Assembly: GCA_009767595.1 (NCBI GenBank)
Contig: VSDK01016832.1
Location: 46,985-110,984 of the forward strand
Reading direction: 5' to 3'
Source of the DNA: Symbiodinium kawagutii
Taxonomy: Eukaryota > Sar > Dinophyceae > Suessiales > Symbiodiniaceae
Length of the DNA: 64,000 nt
How positions within the stretch are numbered: the first letter of the stretch is position 1; every line of letters begins with the position of its first letter. The translations under genes and the position numbers were made by a program. Under the pieces are notes generated by a model. The model did no database searches. It saw nothing but the letters and a program-made list of their open reading frames with translations, and was not told where the DNA came from. Positions 22,724 through 35,352 of the stretch are shown piece by piece.

Positions 22724-24558
22724 GCGTCCCCCTGTTGATTTAAGAATACTCGAATTGAACAATAATTACACATGGCCTTTGGCAAACGGCATTGCTAAGG
22801 CAAAGGAAACTCCCGTAGCACCCCGTAGCTGCCGGTTGCAATTCTGTCCGACCAAAGCTTGACATTCAGGGGTCAAGTCCGGCAGACCTTGCACTAGGAC
22901 TTTCTGTTACATCATTCCAATATCCCTCAAAATTGAATGGAATCAAATATGGAATCCTCTCAATTCAAAGGCTGCAAGTGTCACTCTGAGCCACATCCTA
23001 CTACCAGATGGTATAGCTATACAGGCTATACATAGCCTTTGCCAATTACTCACAGGGAGAATTTTGACCGGGTGGAACAGCTAGGGACCCTTTTGACGAG
23101 GTGCTGAATAGAGCTGCTCCCAACATCGCCGACTTGGGAGATTCTTCGAACTGTCACAGTCGAAACTCCAAAATGGCTGCAGTTTTGCGACGCAAAGCGA
23201 ACCGAGGGCTGGTGGGTTCAAGCTGCCAAAGCTTGACATCACAGGCAATTTCTCACGGATTCCGAGACAGCCATTCTCCTGATCTCTGTGATGGGTTGAT
23301 AGCCGATGACCCCGCGGACTGCTCTCCTTGCATGAGTCCTTTGAATCCACGCTGACAGGCACCTCTTGGCATTAATTCATGCGCCACGTTGAAAGTCGGG
23401 CTAGAGGTGCGCCCAGGGAGGGAAACGGAGCGGCAAGAACTTTCGAGTTGATCTGGTGTCAACAACTTGGGTTCCAATGTCTCAAAATGACCTTGAAAAG
23501 GCTCAACAACACAAAAAGAGCGGAGAAAGACTTGGATATTTACGCGTATATTTGTGTTTTTTCAAGAGTAAATCATATAACGTGAATAGTTTCCCAAGTG
23601 TTGACTGATTTGTACAAGTTTTCGACGACATGTTCCCAGTTGTGCGGGGTCCACGCATTGGGACAGGGCGGAAAAAACCCATCAAGAACCTCCCTGGGTC
23701 CCAGGGCACCCCATGGGCAACTAACCCTTGGAATCCTTGTTCTCAACTCACAATGCCCAGGAACCCTTTGGGTCAAATGCTGTCCCGTTGCACCCCGGTG
23801 CAAAACCACTGCTTCGCTGAGTCGATTCTCAATGATGCACAGCAACCACTGATAAAGATTGGCAAAGATCACAGCCAAAGTTAGCATCTGTGAAGTGGAT
23901 ATTGTAAAAAATGGATCAGCAATGGTGAACTGTTAAGAAGATGTAAAGTAGTAGATCTATTCTATGAAACGATTCCGTAAAGTGCTGATGCGTGGCAAGC
24001 ACTGACACTCTCAGAATTCACAGCTGAAAGTGCCTCCCAGCTTCTCAGACCTCAGATACACGTGGTCCCATCAAGGGAGCCTAGGGATCTCTAGGGGTTC
24101 TGTCCTGCATCAAACAGCTATGATCAACCAAGTGGCGACCACCAGCTGCTGTCCACAAAAGCCACCTGCTTTCAGAACCTGAGCCAACCCGCATAGCTAT
24201 GCTGACCTGTCAAACGACAGCTATGGGGTGGCAAGCGGACAGGCCCAAGTGCGGCTAGTGCTTATCCAGGTGGAGGGCTATTAACTCACTTGAGGCATTT
24301 TTTCGTTCCAAGCTTTCGTGTAGATCAGCATTTCTCTGTTGTGAAGTCCCGACTCAGCACCCCACTTCCCAGTAGCGATGATGATCGAGCACCTATGGAG
24401 GCAGGCATGGAGAAAGATGAGAAAGGCTGGTCAGACGAGAGGCGCAGGAACAACCAATAAGAAAGCTGAAAAGGAAACCATCTTGAAATGAATGCAAATA
24501 AAATCTAGAAATATGAAAACAAACTAAATTCTAGCACTTTCAAGGCAAATCGATGCAA

Positions 24559-24715
24559 CTAGATGACTTCAAAAGTGCAGCCGACCACATGGGGTCCATC
24601 CTTTGGGTACCAGGACAGGCCATGGCAAAGGTTGTCGCTAAGGCCGTTGCACTCGCAGCCTCCCTGCAGCGTGGCACGATTGCACTTGCAGGTGGATGCT
24701 TGATCACATGCTCAT
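24559..24715 (-). CDS. Cys-rich terminal exon of an unrecognised protein
   Basis: Between an upstream TGA and a terminal TAG (24559-24561) the minus strand reads a compact Cys-rich segment: ACDQASTCKCNR, GGCECNG, DNLCHGLSWYPKDG and HVVGCTFEVI, with eight Cys in about 50 residues. Spacing suggests a disulphide-rich extracellular fold. No family is recognised. A possible upstream exon near 25250-25440 (reading SSWWHDAQAFNGEG on the minus strand) could belong to the same gene, but the opposite strand is open there too. The acceptor of this exon is not fixed. Confidence 0.45.
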
Positions 24716-27421
24716 CTGCTCACCAATCATGCTTGCTTGATATTCTTTGGGAGTGGTTCAACTATGTTTCATCAATGGATAATCAATGGATAATCAACGG
24801 TAATGATGAAGCAGTGCTTGTCGACAATCAATCAATGGTGAAGCCTTCCCTTACAATTGTTTGTATGAAAAACAGCTGACTCAGGTATAGCAGTTCATGG
24901 ACATGACATCCACAGGCTATGGACACAAACATTTGGATCTTTTGATGCCGATAAAGGAGGCTCTAGACAGACCCCACACATTGTGCACACCTAAACCAAC
25001 AAATGGCTTAATGACAAGATGGGGGCACAATTTGTCCAGCATGGGACAAGAGCCAAGCAACAAACAAGCAGCCAACTTGGTCCAAGTAGCCAAAGCATGC
25101 ACTACGTGTCAAACCAGTCAGCAAGCAAACGCACTGGAAAAACACCAGAGCTCTATCAGCAGGATTATGCTTGCACTATCTTGATCTATGTTGCCATGTC
25201 TCTCAAGGCCACAACTGCAGACTTCGCTGAATCTTCTGCCACTGGCAACTGGGTTCCCTGGACGGGAAGCCAAGGTCGTCGGAGCAAGAAAGGTCTTCCG
25301 AACGAGGCGCTCCCACCTTTGAACGACACACAGGTCTTCCAGCTTGTCAAAGAGGCGAAGGTTCCCTCACCGTTAAAGGCTTGTGCATCGTGCCACCAAC
25401 TGCTCTTCGGGTTCTTCGGGTTCTCGAAACTACATCTGGGGGGTTGCTCAAAATAGGGAAGCCCCCAAAATGGCCGGTTTATTATCGCAAATGGTCAGAG
25501 AAAACAATTTGGGGGTACCTCTATGTGACTTGAGAACACCCATGCTGACTTTGTTCCGTTGACCTGTTCTGATTCGGTCAAGTGTTGAGGTCCGAGCACA
25601 CTCGCGGAAATGGCACATGACATGATTCTCATAGTCACCCGACCTCAGTATCCGCGGGTTTGGCTTCGATTTTTTGTCGAGCTAATGATGAACGTGTAGA
25701 GATACCGTACTTGTAAATATATAACATCTCATTTTATATTGATAATAGACGCAATACTCTTAAATACATATACAATTATGTACATATACAATCATATACA
25801 TATAAAATCATGTACATATACAACATGTTTATATTTTGTCAGGGCTTCCAACGCCAAACTCTGCGCGATGCAAAACAAAGCGTTCAGCTGCAGCTGTGGA
25901 GATCAGCGGTGCAATAGTATCGGCCGAATCGGTGCTGTTTTGCCGTCGAGCATTGCAACGAGAGGTGATGTCACATCAACACTGCCACTCTCTGTGCGAG
26001 AAAGACCACACATTTCTCACAGAAAGAGACAGAGAGAGAGGGAAGAAAACACAGAGAAAGCGAAACAAAGAAAGAGCTAAGAAAAGCAGAAACACTTTTA
26101 AGCAATGGAGTGCAGACTAAATACGGAATCGAAGAGCACAAACAGGACCTCAAATACATGAAGAAAAAAAACAATGCAATCAAACATAACAAAAACAATG
26201 GAATCAAACAAAAGACCCACACCCAAACCTAGAAAGAGCGAGACCTGCAGAACGAAAGGGAAAGGCAAAATGGGGACAGGGACAGAAAGAGATTGACACA
26301 CGGAGACAAATTCAGAGAGGGAGAGAAATAAAAAGCGAAGATCGAGTGACCATCCACTGTACCATGAACTCCGCAAGGAAGCAGAAAAATACGTACTTCA
26401 CTTCAACATGACAACATGTCTGGTTTCCAATTCAACTCTTAAGCCAAGCAAAAGGCATTGGTGCGACCGAAGCAAGTCTCCACAGTTTCTATTTGACTCA
26501 CAACAGTGCTGGTGGACGGCAGCTATATGTGTGGTTCGGCCAAAATAAGATCCAGCCTTGATGCATTGTGATGCATTGGTGTTTTCATCATATCAACAAC
26601 ATCCATTGCTATGGGTGTAAACTTATGGAAATCTCTGTGCCACAAAAGTGCTGGGTATTCCCATTGCATAGGCTTGATCAACGCACCATAGCTCCCCGCG
26701 GGAACCAAATCTCAGTGCCGGAGTGGTAGTAGCCTCCAGGCCTAGGACAAACATGAGCATTTCGAGAGCATGTCGGGGTTCAGTTTTAGAATCATTTAGA
26801 TTCCGCATGTATGTCTATACTAAAATACTTCATCATTACATCCATCAAAACTACGTGATAAACATATTGATAATGTCGTGTCTTCTTGTGCAAGTGATAT
26901 AAGAAGTTTAGGGGCGGATGTCCAAAAACGATCGTCCCACTAAAGGGGTAGCACCATTTCCGAACAAATGCCAGTTGCTACTGCAACTGCGGGCGCCAAC
27001 CTGGGAAAGAGCCATAAAACTTTAGGATGATCTCGGCGACCCCCAGGGTCTCCATCAAAGTTTCAGCTTGGGTGTTGATGCAAGTTGGAGCTTGGGTCTT
27101 GCACTGGTCATCTGCACATCCGGGCCCGGACCTAGCAGTCAGGACGCCAGGCAACCAGAAAACAACCAGCCGTTGTTTCAATCGAAGTGGTGAACCGACC
27201 AACCAATCAATGCTGTATGCTTCTCCAAACAAGAAACAGTGCCTTTGCATGCTCACAAAGCATGATGGTCGCTGGGCAAACCGGCGCCCTTGTTTCTGCT
27301 CCAAGAACCCCCTTGATGCTTACACTAGTCAGTAAGTTCTATGTCATACCGTGTTTGCCCAACTTTATCAAAAATCTTATCACAGAAAAGATTTGCTCCA
27401 GTGAAATCTCTTGCCCCGAGC
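24716..27421. other. Mostly non-coding; one MITE copy and weak coding-like stretches
   Basis: Contains a MITE-like element (25443-25537), an AT-rich stretch of CATATA repeats (25720-25830), and a purine-rich GAGAGA region (26010-26340). Minus-strand stretches near 26523-26708 and 27040-27130 (CADDQCKTQAPTCINTQ) could be exons, the latter possibly a Cys-containing tail of the lipase, but no splice chain is convincing. Confidence 0.35.
25443..25537. mobile_element. MITE-like TIR element, divergent copy
   Basis: Begins GTTGCTCAAAATAGGGAAGCCCCC and ends with GGGGGTACCTCTATGTGACTTGAGAAC written as its imperfect inverse, over 95 bases. Same layout and length as the copies at 27859, 31240, 38151, 59091 and 59659. 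Confidence 0.55.
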
Positions 27422-29957
27422 CTGGTGCAACGGGGAATATGCGGCACCTGAGCGATGCAACTCGTCGCAGCTGGGCTGCACCAAGCTAAGGCAACGAAGC
27501 TCCGCACGGGATCTGCAGCATTGACGAGGCGGAAAATGAAGGGAAGTTGCTTCTCCTGAGATGCTTTGAACATGTACACCTGATGTGGAAATGTGTTCAT
27601 GTTGACGTCCATAGTTATAGTAGATACGTATATGATTACAAATGAATCAAGTTGATCAAGTATGTGTGCACACACACATATATATATATATATGTATTTG
27701 TGTGATATCCAAAGATGCATGTTCTGTTGATCCTCTGTGCATTTTCCAACATCTCGAGGCTCCAACCACCATCCGCGCAAAGGCGCCGTTGGCAGTCTGA
27801 ATGGCAGATTCACCAGGTTTCGCTGCTGATCTTCACGAACCGCCATGACCAATTTGTTGTTTCTTAAAATGCGGGTACCCCAAAGCTATGGTTGGTTTAT
27901 CACTTTAAATGCTTAAGATTGGATTATTTGGGGAGTCGCCTCTTTGAGAAACCCGCATGTTCCACAATAGCATCCAATTGCCATCTTCGAGAAAGTCATT
28001 TTCGGGCAAGAAAAAAGGGAGATGTGAGGCTCGCATCCAAAGCAACCGAAACTTTTGCGGACGTCGACTGAGGGAGGAGCTCGCGGTTGCCCAAAAGTAT
28101 AGACAAGTGGAGTCTTAGGGCTCCTGGTGCAACTGCATCCACTTGCAACCCCAACTCTGTTTGTGTCAAACATTCACGAAAAACGGGAAACAATCAACAT
28201 CAATCAACCTCAATCAACCCTGAACTGATCCAAAACTGCTCAAATCACAAATCAGATCCACCAGCAAATGGCAAGCCGATCGCAAGCCCGGTCCAAAACG
28301 AGATGTTGTACGCAGCCAGCAGTGCGATGGAAGCACCCAGGCTATGGCCTGTCACGTGCAACCTCCGCGATGCTGCAGGATGATGCGGCACAGGTGTTAC
28401 TGCCGCTGGATGCACTAGCAAAAAGACATCCAAAATGTCAGGATTCCATAGGATTCCGCCAAAATTATCCAAAATTATTCGCTAAGAACTCCTGCAGGTG
28501 GTGTTCAATTGCATTTTCTGACACCCAAACATCATTACAACTTGACTAGAAAGGGTGCCGTCACGCGGCTGGAGACTTTTGCAGGTGCCAATGGCTTTTG
28601 ATGTATCTTTCTAACACTTTTTGATATCCTGAAGCTTTTTGCATCTTGCTATCCTGATTGAAATGTTGATTTTCGAGACAAACTTGGTGGTTGAAGTAGG
28701 CAATCGCCCTGTGACACGGTGTCTTTGGGAAGCCACTGGCAATCACTGCACCGCTCGTGAAGCTGTTGTAGAACCTGGGCTGGTAGGTCTGGTCATGTCT
28801 GGTCATTTGTGGTCATGATCAGTGCAAAAACCATCACAAATGATCGTTTTGACCATCAGAAATGATCGTTTGCCATATTTAGCCAGTGTCACTTTGAAAA
28901 AAACCTTCATTAACCATTAGTGATGATCATTGTTGACCATGAGGCAAGCTTGTTCTGGCGCGGCCCAGAGGTAAACGTGCTCCTTGGAAGTGTATCCTCC
29001 ATGGGATCAAGTCAGTTTGGGGCCACAAAGAAGTCCCAACCATACACTGTGCTACCCAGCAGGTTCGATGAATGGAATCAAGTCATCTACCTTAGCGAGG
29101 CTGCCATCGACATCTGCTTGGACGTCATAACACCAACTTGCCTGGCGCGAAGCCTGAAAAGCTGATTCCAAATAGGAAAGTCCATTGCTCTATTGTGAAT
29201 ATAAGTACCTAAGCATCATTAAGCATCATTCCGCATCAGTAGACATCCATCATTCAGTGACAAAAACAGTTGATCATCGCTTACCATGGCTGTCCTAGCT
29301 GCAACTCAGCTGCCGCCCACATGAAGAACTCGTTGACGCGAACCTTCGGAAACAGCAAACCCTCAGAAGATGGGAAGATTCCACTGGTTCTCTACCTATG
29401 GGGCTGGGGCTTTCACCACCTTGGGTGGTTTCATTCGGCTCATGTGATCATCAACTTGGGTTTCACCTGCGAAAACCAAGTGAACACAGCTGGAAACTGC
29501 AGTTTTCTGAAATCCGATGGAAATCCCAGAGTACTGCTCTACAAGCTTCTTCCCAAAAAACACCGGGACGATGGAAGTTTCTTACCCGCCATGCCGGGCC
29601 ATGCCCTGTGGGCTGCATGCCATGCATGCCTTGTCATCACCTCTCCAGGGCACCAGAGTGTGACGAAGGATCTCCACCATCAACTGCGGTCGGTCAAATG
29701 TCGTCGTGTCAACCCACGAGCTTCAAGGAACTGGCAATCTGTGACTGTGGCATCTGATTGAGATTCCAAGTTTGGGAATTTTGAGATTTCTTCCAAGTTT
29801 GGGGAAGAATCTGCTTGAGATTTCTTCCAAGCTTAGGGATATTTATTTAGGAGGAATGCTATGGCATTGCTATGGCATTGCTATGGCATTGTGGCAGTGA
29901 AAAATTGCTGGTGAAGGCTGCCTGGGTGAAGGAAGTTGTCCCTCGGAAGGCCAAGAC
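27422..29957 (-). CDS. Class-3 (alpha/beta hydrolase) lipase, internal and catalytic exons
   Basis: Minus-strand exons with joining phases: 29922-29957 (VLAFRGTTSFTQ, the AFRGT oxyanion signature of lipase_3), 28752-28774 (FYNSFTS), 28288-28362 (LHVTGHSLGASIALLAAY, nucleophile Ser in GHSLG), 28081-28123 (TPLVYTFGQPR), 27508-27579 (FRLVNAADP) and 27422-27447 (VPHIPRCT). The last two join to AADPVPHIP, which should carry the catalytic Asp. The catalytic His exon, one exon between 28752 and 28362, and the N-terminus are not found. Acceptors are all AG|G; donors include GT and GC. Family members hydrolyse acylglycerols or galactolipids; the substrate and location here are unknown. A MITE copy lies in the intron at 27859-27952. 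Confidence 0.75.
27859..27952. mobile_element. MITE-like TIR element in a lipase intron
   Basis: 94 bases bounded by GTTTCTTAAAATGCGGGTACCCC and the inverse of GTTTCTCAAAGAGGCGACTCCCC. It shares the 19-base core CCCCAAAGCTATGGTTGGT with the 38151 copy, in opposite orientation. Confidence 0.65.
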
Positions 29958-31239
29958 CTGTGATGGTGAGACGGCTGGCGTCGTGTGTGCTCCATATGAG
30001 GTACGCATTATACCATGTGTACAGTATTTGATACATGCTGCATGTATATACAGTTCAATATACAATGTATGTGCTGTATGTTATAAACATGTAGTGCACA
30101 TCATAATGATTCAAATACTTTGAAACCTATCAAACATAGAATATACATCAGATTCTAATACCTTAAAACCGATCAAAAATACATCGTACAACATGGTCTT
30201 GCCACTCAGGCCCTGTGCTCCTGGGATTCCACACGATCTGTCGATTTGTCTCGTCCAATGCCACGTAGCCAAAGGCTTGATCCCAAACTCCCAGCCTTAC
30301 TGCGCCACAGCGGGTCCTGGTGGATCCTGGTGGGGATCCTTGTCACCTCAAAGAAGACCTCGAACTTTTCATCCTTGTCCAGTAGCGATTTCCGGTTCGT
30401 TCGAAAAGCCTACGTACTTAGACCATGTCGTTCGACCTGGCCTGTCTCAGTTGCCTTTGAACCGATTGAGCTTCAAGAATACGAGGCTCCAGTCATCAAT
30501 GATTTGGGCACGCCTGGACAGTAATAAGAAACAACGGCCTCCTCTACAAAGTTCCCTCTCGAAAAACTATGTTTTTTCAAGATTAACCCCAAAAACAACT
30601 TTTCCAAGGTAGCCCACCGAAGATGTTGATGCCAACCCATCTTGATTCTCCTTCTGCCAACCTGTATCTCGGAATCTTGCTTTTTGAATGATTTCCCAAC
30701 CGCAGTCAAAATAAATTCATCATAAAATCAGCTGCTACCGAGGTTGATTCCAAGTCACACCTGTTGACCTTCAACAACCTCACAACAAATCTAGCCGTTC
30801 AAAAATGTTAAGCACTGCCTGTCAATAACTCGGTTTTGCCCCAGTTGCCTTCAAAATCAGTCGGGGAAACCTCACCTGAAACAACACTTGTGATATTAAT
30901 TAGATGATATGAGCCTCATGACGGGCAAACATCGAAAGGAAATCCATTGTGAAAGCAGCCCTTTGTGAAAGCAGCCCTGTTCCCAGTAGAATATGCCAAT
31001 CCGGTAGGGCTTTAGAGCTTTGCGAAGCTCCACGAGCACAGAAAGTTTCTATGTCTTGGGAACAGGGAGATAACTTGATCTGCGAATCCATGGAGCCTTG
31101 GGTGCCCTGCGAGTAGGAGAAGACTTGCATCACTTCGACCCCACTCGGGAGACCGTGCCTTAGCACATCCACGTGAGGGTGGCAGATTCTCGTCACAGGA
31201 TCTCTGGGAACCTTCATGAAGCTTCAATCTGATGTGGGT

Positions 31240-31335
31240 GTTTCTCAAGTCATCTGGGACCCCCAAATCATCCACTTATCAAGCAGTTTTAGGAATCAAC
31301 CAACCATTTTTTGGGGGTTCCCTGTGTTTAGAAAC
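31240..31335. mobile_element. MITE-like TIR element
   Basis: 96 bases from GTTTCTCAAGTCATCTGGGACCCCC to GGGGGTTCCCTGTGTTTAGAAAC, with the shared sub-terminal AACCAACCAT word. Terminal inverted repeats are imperfect. Confidence 0.6.
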
Positions 31336-31540
31336 CAGCATCGATATGTCCGGTTTCCTTGGCGCTAGTGATGAAGCTTTGTAGAGACACTGGGGCGGGT
31401 GGATGGTTTCAGGTCTCGGACTTCTCGGGATCCTTGTAGTACGCCGCATAGGCGTAGCGCATCATCCTGATGGCTTGCCAAACTGACAGCTTGTTTGACG
31501 CAACAAACACATTTGGGGTCTTCCAACATCAAATGGAATA

Positions 31541-31712
31541 GCGCTAGAAATCTCGCAAACAAATCCCACAAAAATCAGAGAAACCTCCAGACCCCCCCAG
31601 AAATCTCCCCAAAAAATCCTAAAAATCTACAGAAATCCCCAGAAATCCCCAACAAATCCCTCTACAAATCTCCCAAAAATCCTAGAAACTGTTAGAAATG
31701 CCTAGAAAAATC
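31541..31712 (+). repeat. Degenerate ~10-11 bp repeat AGAAATCCCC
   Basis: About 15 loosely conserved units (CAGAAATCCCC, AACAAATCCCT, AGAAATGCCT). The period resembles that of the 8.4-9.6 kb array, though the unit differs. Confidence 0.7.
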
Positions 31713-31731
31713 CAGAAATTGAACGAACTCT

Positions 31732-31880
31732 CTAGAACCCATTGATTCTGTCAACTGGTTTGGGAATAGTCTGCCGTGTTCTCCTGACGGACTCATCCAG
31801 GCTGAAGCTGGTGCGGTTGGGTCCCTGCAGCAGTGGCATGCCGTTCTCTGCCGCGCCACTTGGAATGACTAGAGATGGAG
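31732..31880 (-). CDS. Possible terminal exon, product unrecognised
   Basis: The minus strand is open from an upstream TGA (just above 31880) to TAG at 31732-31734. It reads IPSGAAENGMPLLQG, TSFSLDESVRRTRQT and a short tail. It is Ser/Thr- and charge-rich and unlike the surrounding spacer. A second minus stretch at 31885-32000 could be the preceding exon. No domain is recognised, and the plus strand is open over the same DNA, so the call is weak. Confidence 0.3.
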
Positions 31881-34182
31881 ATCAGATGGCTCCACGGCCA
31901 AGTTCCCAGAGCTGCTTGGCGTCTCATGGTTTCCCAGGCTTTCCCTGCTATCCTCATGACCTGGGGATGGTTCTACCACCTGTGGCCAGCGATCATTGGT
32001 CCCTGTCCCCGGTCAACACGTCCCCTCGCGCGTCTGGTGGGCAGCTTCCCAGAACTTTGTCACCACACTTTGCCGACGGTCCTCAGACGTTTGCTGTCAA
32101 CTCCCAACATGGCAACACCAACCTGAACTCATTCGAAGGATTATGATTCAATGCTTCCCTTTCAGCATTGCCGGGCTTCGCTGGGACAGGTTGCCACGAT
32201 CCGAAAAAGTAGCTGTAGAAATGTGGCAACCAAAACACGAGCAGGTTTGATGTTTCGAAGTTCACCGGTTTCCCAAAGCATGTTTCTATCTGTCGCAGCA
32301 TAGAATGAGAACGGTGATTGCTATGGTAGTCCTTGACAAAAGGTTTTTGCAGCTTCTTCCTGATCAACGGTGTTTCGTTCCTTATTAGGCTCATTAGGCA
32401 GGGTAGCAAGATTTTTGTGGTCACACCGAGTCACTCCCATCATTTTCTTATTGATAATGAATGGAGCCCAAGTACAGTCAAGTGACCTTGGCATCTTTCA
32501 GTGGTGGGGCACCAAGCACAGCCAGCTTTGTGGCAAAGCGCGCAAGAACCTCATCCCAAGAAATCATTTCCGGCGGAACAAAGTGCCACTGTAGGCATCA
32601 ACACCATGTGTTCCCTTGTCGAACATGGCGACATTTGTTTCAACTTTTGTTGATCATGAGTCTTCAGGATTGGTCATTGTGCATTCAATGCAGCTGCATC
32701 TCTTCACATGGAGCCTGTTGTCGGTCACAGTAAGGTGCCAGCCGTGCTGACAGTTCCGACCAAAGATGCTACGACCTCAGATTAAAAACCGGCGAAAGTG
32801 TGCCACTGAACATTGGATCATATTGGATCTTGTCCGAGATGTTAGGAGTGCATTTCGAGTAAGCTGAAAATGAAAGTAATTCTTCGTTTTTCTAAGAAAC
32901 ACATGTCCTGCGTTTGTTTCGGAATAATGTTGACTTTGAAATTTGACTTGCTGCCGCCCTTATCACCCTTAGCTTTGAAGAATTGGCACAGGGGAACAAC
33001 ATCAGGCCAGCGAAATTCAGCCAAGGTGTGGAAAAGACCAGAACGACTGAGACTCGTCCCTTTCATGTGGGTTTTCTATGAATCTTTCAGGCTTCAGCTC
33101 TGGTTCAAGTCGTCAGAAAGCTGTGCAACCTGCAACTCCTGGGCAGGTTTCACAAAAAAAACAGGCTTCAACGATGCTCAAATGCCGCACATTCACAGGT
33201 CAGCGGCTTCAAATGTGTGGCGGCAACCATGGGAACAGTCTGGCAGCATCATGGCAGCTCGTGCCTCCGCAGCCGTCAAGCACAGCAGCAGAAGATTCCT
33301 GGCGCTGACGTGGAACAGGTCAGCCCCAGAAGCTGGATCTCACTGTGCCTCCATGTCTTCATCTCGAGGCAGATTTCAACATCGAAGTATGTCAGCCCCT
33401 TGCAGTTGGCCCCAAAAACAGTGCAGGAGCTTGGAACTGACAGTTGAAGACAACAATTTCTTCATGATTGATTTCTGACAGTCAAAAGGTCTCCACAAAA
33501 GAATGTATTGGAATTTTTAATGTGCGTGAGGAATTGGATTGGACATTTTTGATTGGACATTTTCAAGTTGTCAATGGTGTTTTCTGTTCTTTGTGACTTG
33601 TAAATCCCTTTGCTTGAAGTTGCAGGTACCAAACTGATTGCTTTTGCGTCCTTTCCGGAAATTTCCTGTCTCAAACGCTTCGCTCTTCAAAGGGGTCTTG
33701 GGCATGCTACAAACTCGTTACAAAGTCACAATTTCAGCACTCACTTTGGGTAGCATCAGGTGTAAGTGACATACTCCAGATCCCACCAGGACCATTCGTG
33801 GCCGCTGGACCACCGACAAAATGTGGGAGACTTTTCTCGCTTCTCCAAAGCTTCGTGCGAGCCATGCTCAAAACTAACTCGTCGATGTTGATTGGTGTTG
33901 TTATGTATATGGCAACGAGTTGATGACCATCCAGGTTTTAGACATGTTAAACATCTTAATGATAGGTAACTTCACTCGTTTTGATCATGGCTCGTCTGGA
34001 TTGGGACAAGCTGTCTCTTTGGACTGGACAACAGTTGTGTCCAAGCTAAACGGGAATTTCTAGGCCTTTACATCACCCCGAAGGGTCTAAGCTAATGTTA
34101 CCGAGCTACACTTGAGAAGCTGCGTGCGAAGCCTGCAGCCTCAGTCTCCAGACTTCGAGCAGGGCACCACTTGCAGTCACTG

Positions 34183-34234
34183 CAAGGCACCACGCAAGGC
34201 ACCACGCAAGGCACCACGCAAGGCACCACGCAAC
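34183..34234 (+). repeat. 12-bp tandem repeat AAGGCACCACGC
   Basis: Four to five perfect head-to-tail copies; no spacers. Confidence 0.92.
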
Positions 34235-34418
34235 ACAGCAGTTGCTTCCAAGATCTTCCAAGTGACTTCCAGTGTTCCAGGCAGTTCTTCCATGTCGGAT
34301 CTTTCAGATCCTTGGTGCACAGTGAACCAATGTGAACTATGATGACCTATGGTGACCTATGGTGAGATCCCGACGGAAAACCAAGCAGCTGCATAGTGGC
34401 CCACTTGTACAGCATCCT

Positions 34419-34453
34419 GACACCACGGGTGACACCACGGGTGACACCACGGG
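34419..34453 (+). repeat. 12-bp tandem repeat GACACCACGGGT
   Basis: Three nearly perfect copies about 190 bases downstream of the other 12-bp repeat. Both contain CACCACG, so they may share an origin. Confidence 0.9.
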
Positions 34454-34910
34454 AGGGACCCCCTCCGCTGTTGGGAGATCCCCAAAGCGCCTCCAACAGC
34501 AAGCCATGTCCAGATTCCGGCAGCATGCAACAGGACACCCCACGAGGCGCGAAGAGATTTCTCACCTCCCAACATGCCCCGGGCTCCTCACTTTGGAAGA
34601 CCAACAGTTTGAAGTTGTAAGTAAGTTGTAAACTATACTAAAACTTAGGTGTCTATAAGTTGTCTCAGTCATAGTATGATTGCATTTGAAGTTGGGCAAT
34701 TCGATCAAACCGAACTCAAAGGTCATACATGGTCATGAATGGTCATCTAGTGGTCCGCTATAGTTTGGAACTGACACCGCAGGTCAAAGTACAACGCTTC
34801 TGCCTTTGCCATGTTCACAACATGAAGTCGTTTCATCAAATCCATCCAAATCTGATGTTGCCAAAGAAATCCTCACATCAAAAGTACAATAGTTCGCCGA
34901 TGAACAATAT

Positions 34911-34981
34911 CATCAACTTCATCATCATCATCACCATCACCACCATCAACATCAACATCATCATCATCCTCATCCTCATCC

Positions 34982-35023
<42 letters not shown>

Positions 35024-35032
35024 CCATCACCG

Positions 35033-35071
<39 letters not shown>

Positions 35072-35157
35072 CCATCACCATCACCATCACCATCACCATC
35101 ACCATCACCATCACCATCACCACCATCAACATCAACATCAACATCATCACCACCACC

Positions 35158-35230
<73 letters not shown>

Positions 35231-35352
35231 CCATCACCATCACCATCATCATCACCATCACCACCACCACCATCATCATCAACATCATCATCATCACCAC
35301 CACCACCATCACCACCAGCACCAGCACCATAACCATCACCATCATCGACAAC
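34911..35352 (+). repeat. 440-bp (ATC/ACC/AAC)n microsatellite
   Basis: Continuous trinucleotide array of ATC interspersed with blocks of ACC, AAC and GTC, with hexanucleotide (ATCACC) sub-blocks. Long ORFs (Ile/Thr, Asp/Gly, Met/Val) across it on both strands are artefacts of the repeat. Confidence 0.96.

Larger units (their letters stand above)
18046..24558. other. No clear gene; upstream region of the receptor-like gene
   Basis: I find no confident gene here. The missing first exons of the receptor-like gene may lie in it. A minus-strand stretch near 21220-21350 (reading PCPKVNPTTGETYPVPLG after an AAG|G acceptor) and one near 22200-22390 look weakly coding but have no recognised family. 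The rest is AT-rich spacer with GT, TA and GAT repeats and a region full of GACATGT-like words. Confidence 0.4.
29958..31731. other. Spacer or upstream lipase intron; no clear gene
   Basis: Should contain the first lipase exons, but I cannot place them. A minus stretch near 31040-31160 is weakly coding-like. It also holds one MITE copy (31240-31335) and a degenerate ~11-bp repeat (31541-31712). Confidence 0.4.

Noticed and set aside
22493-22785. Poly-His, poly-Met and poly-Ile ORFs
   Set aside because: Artefacts of the GAT array.
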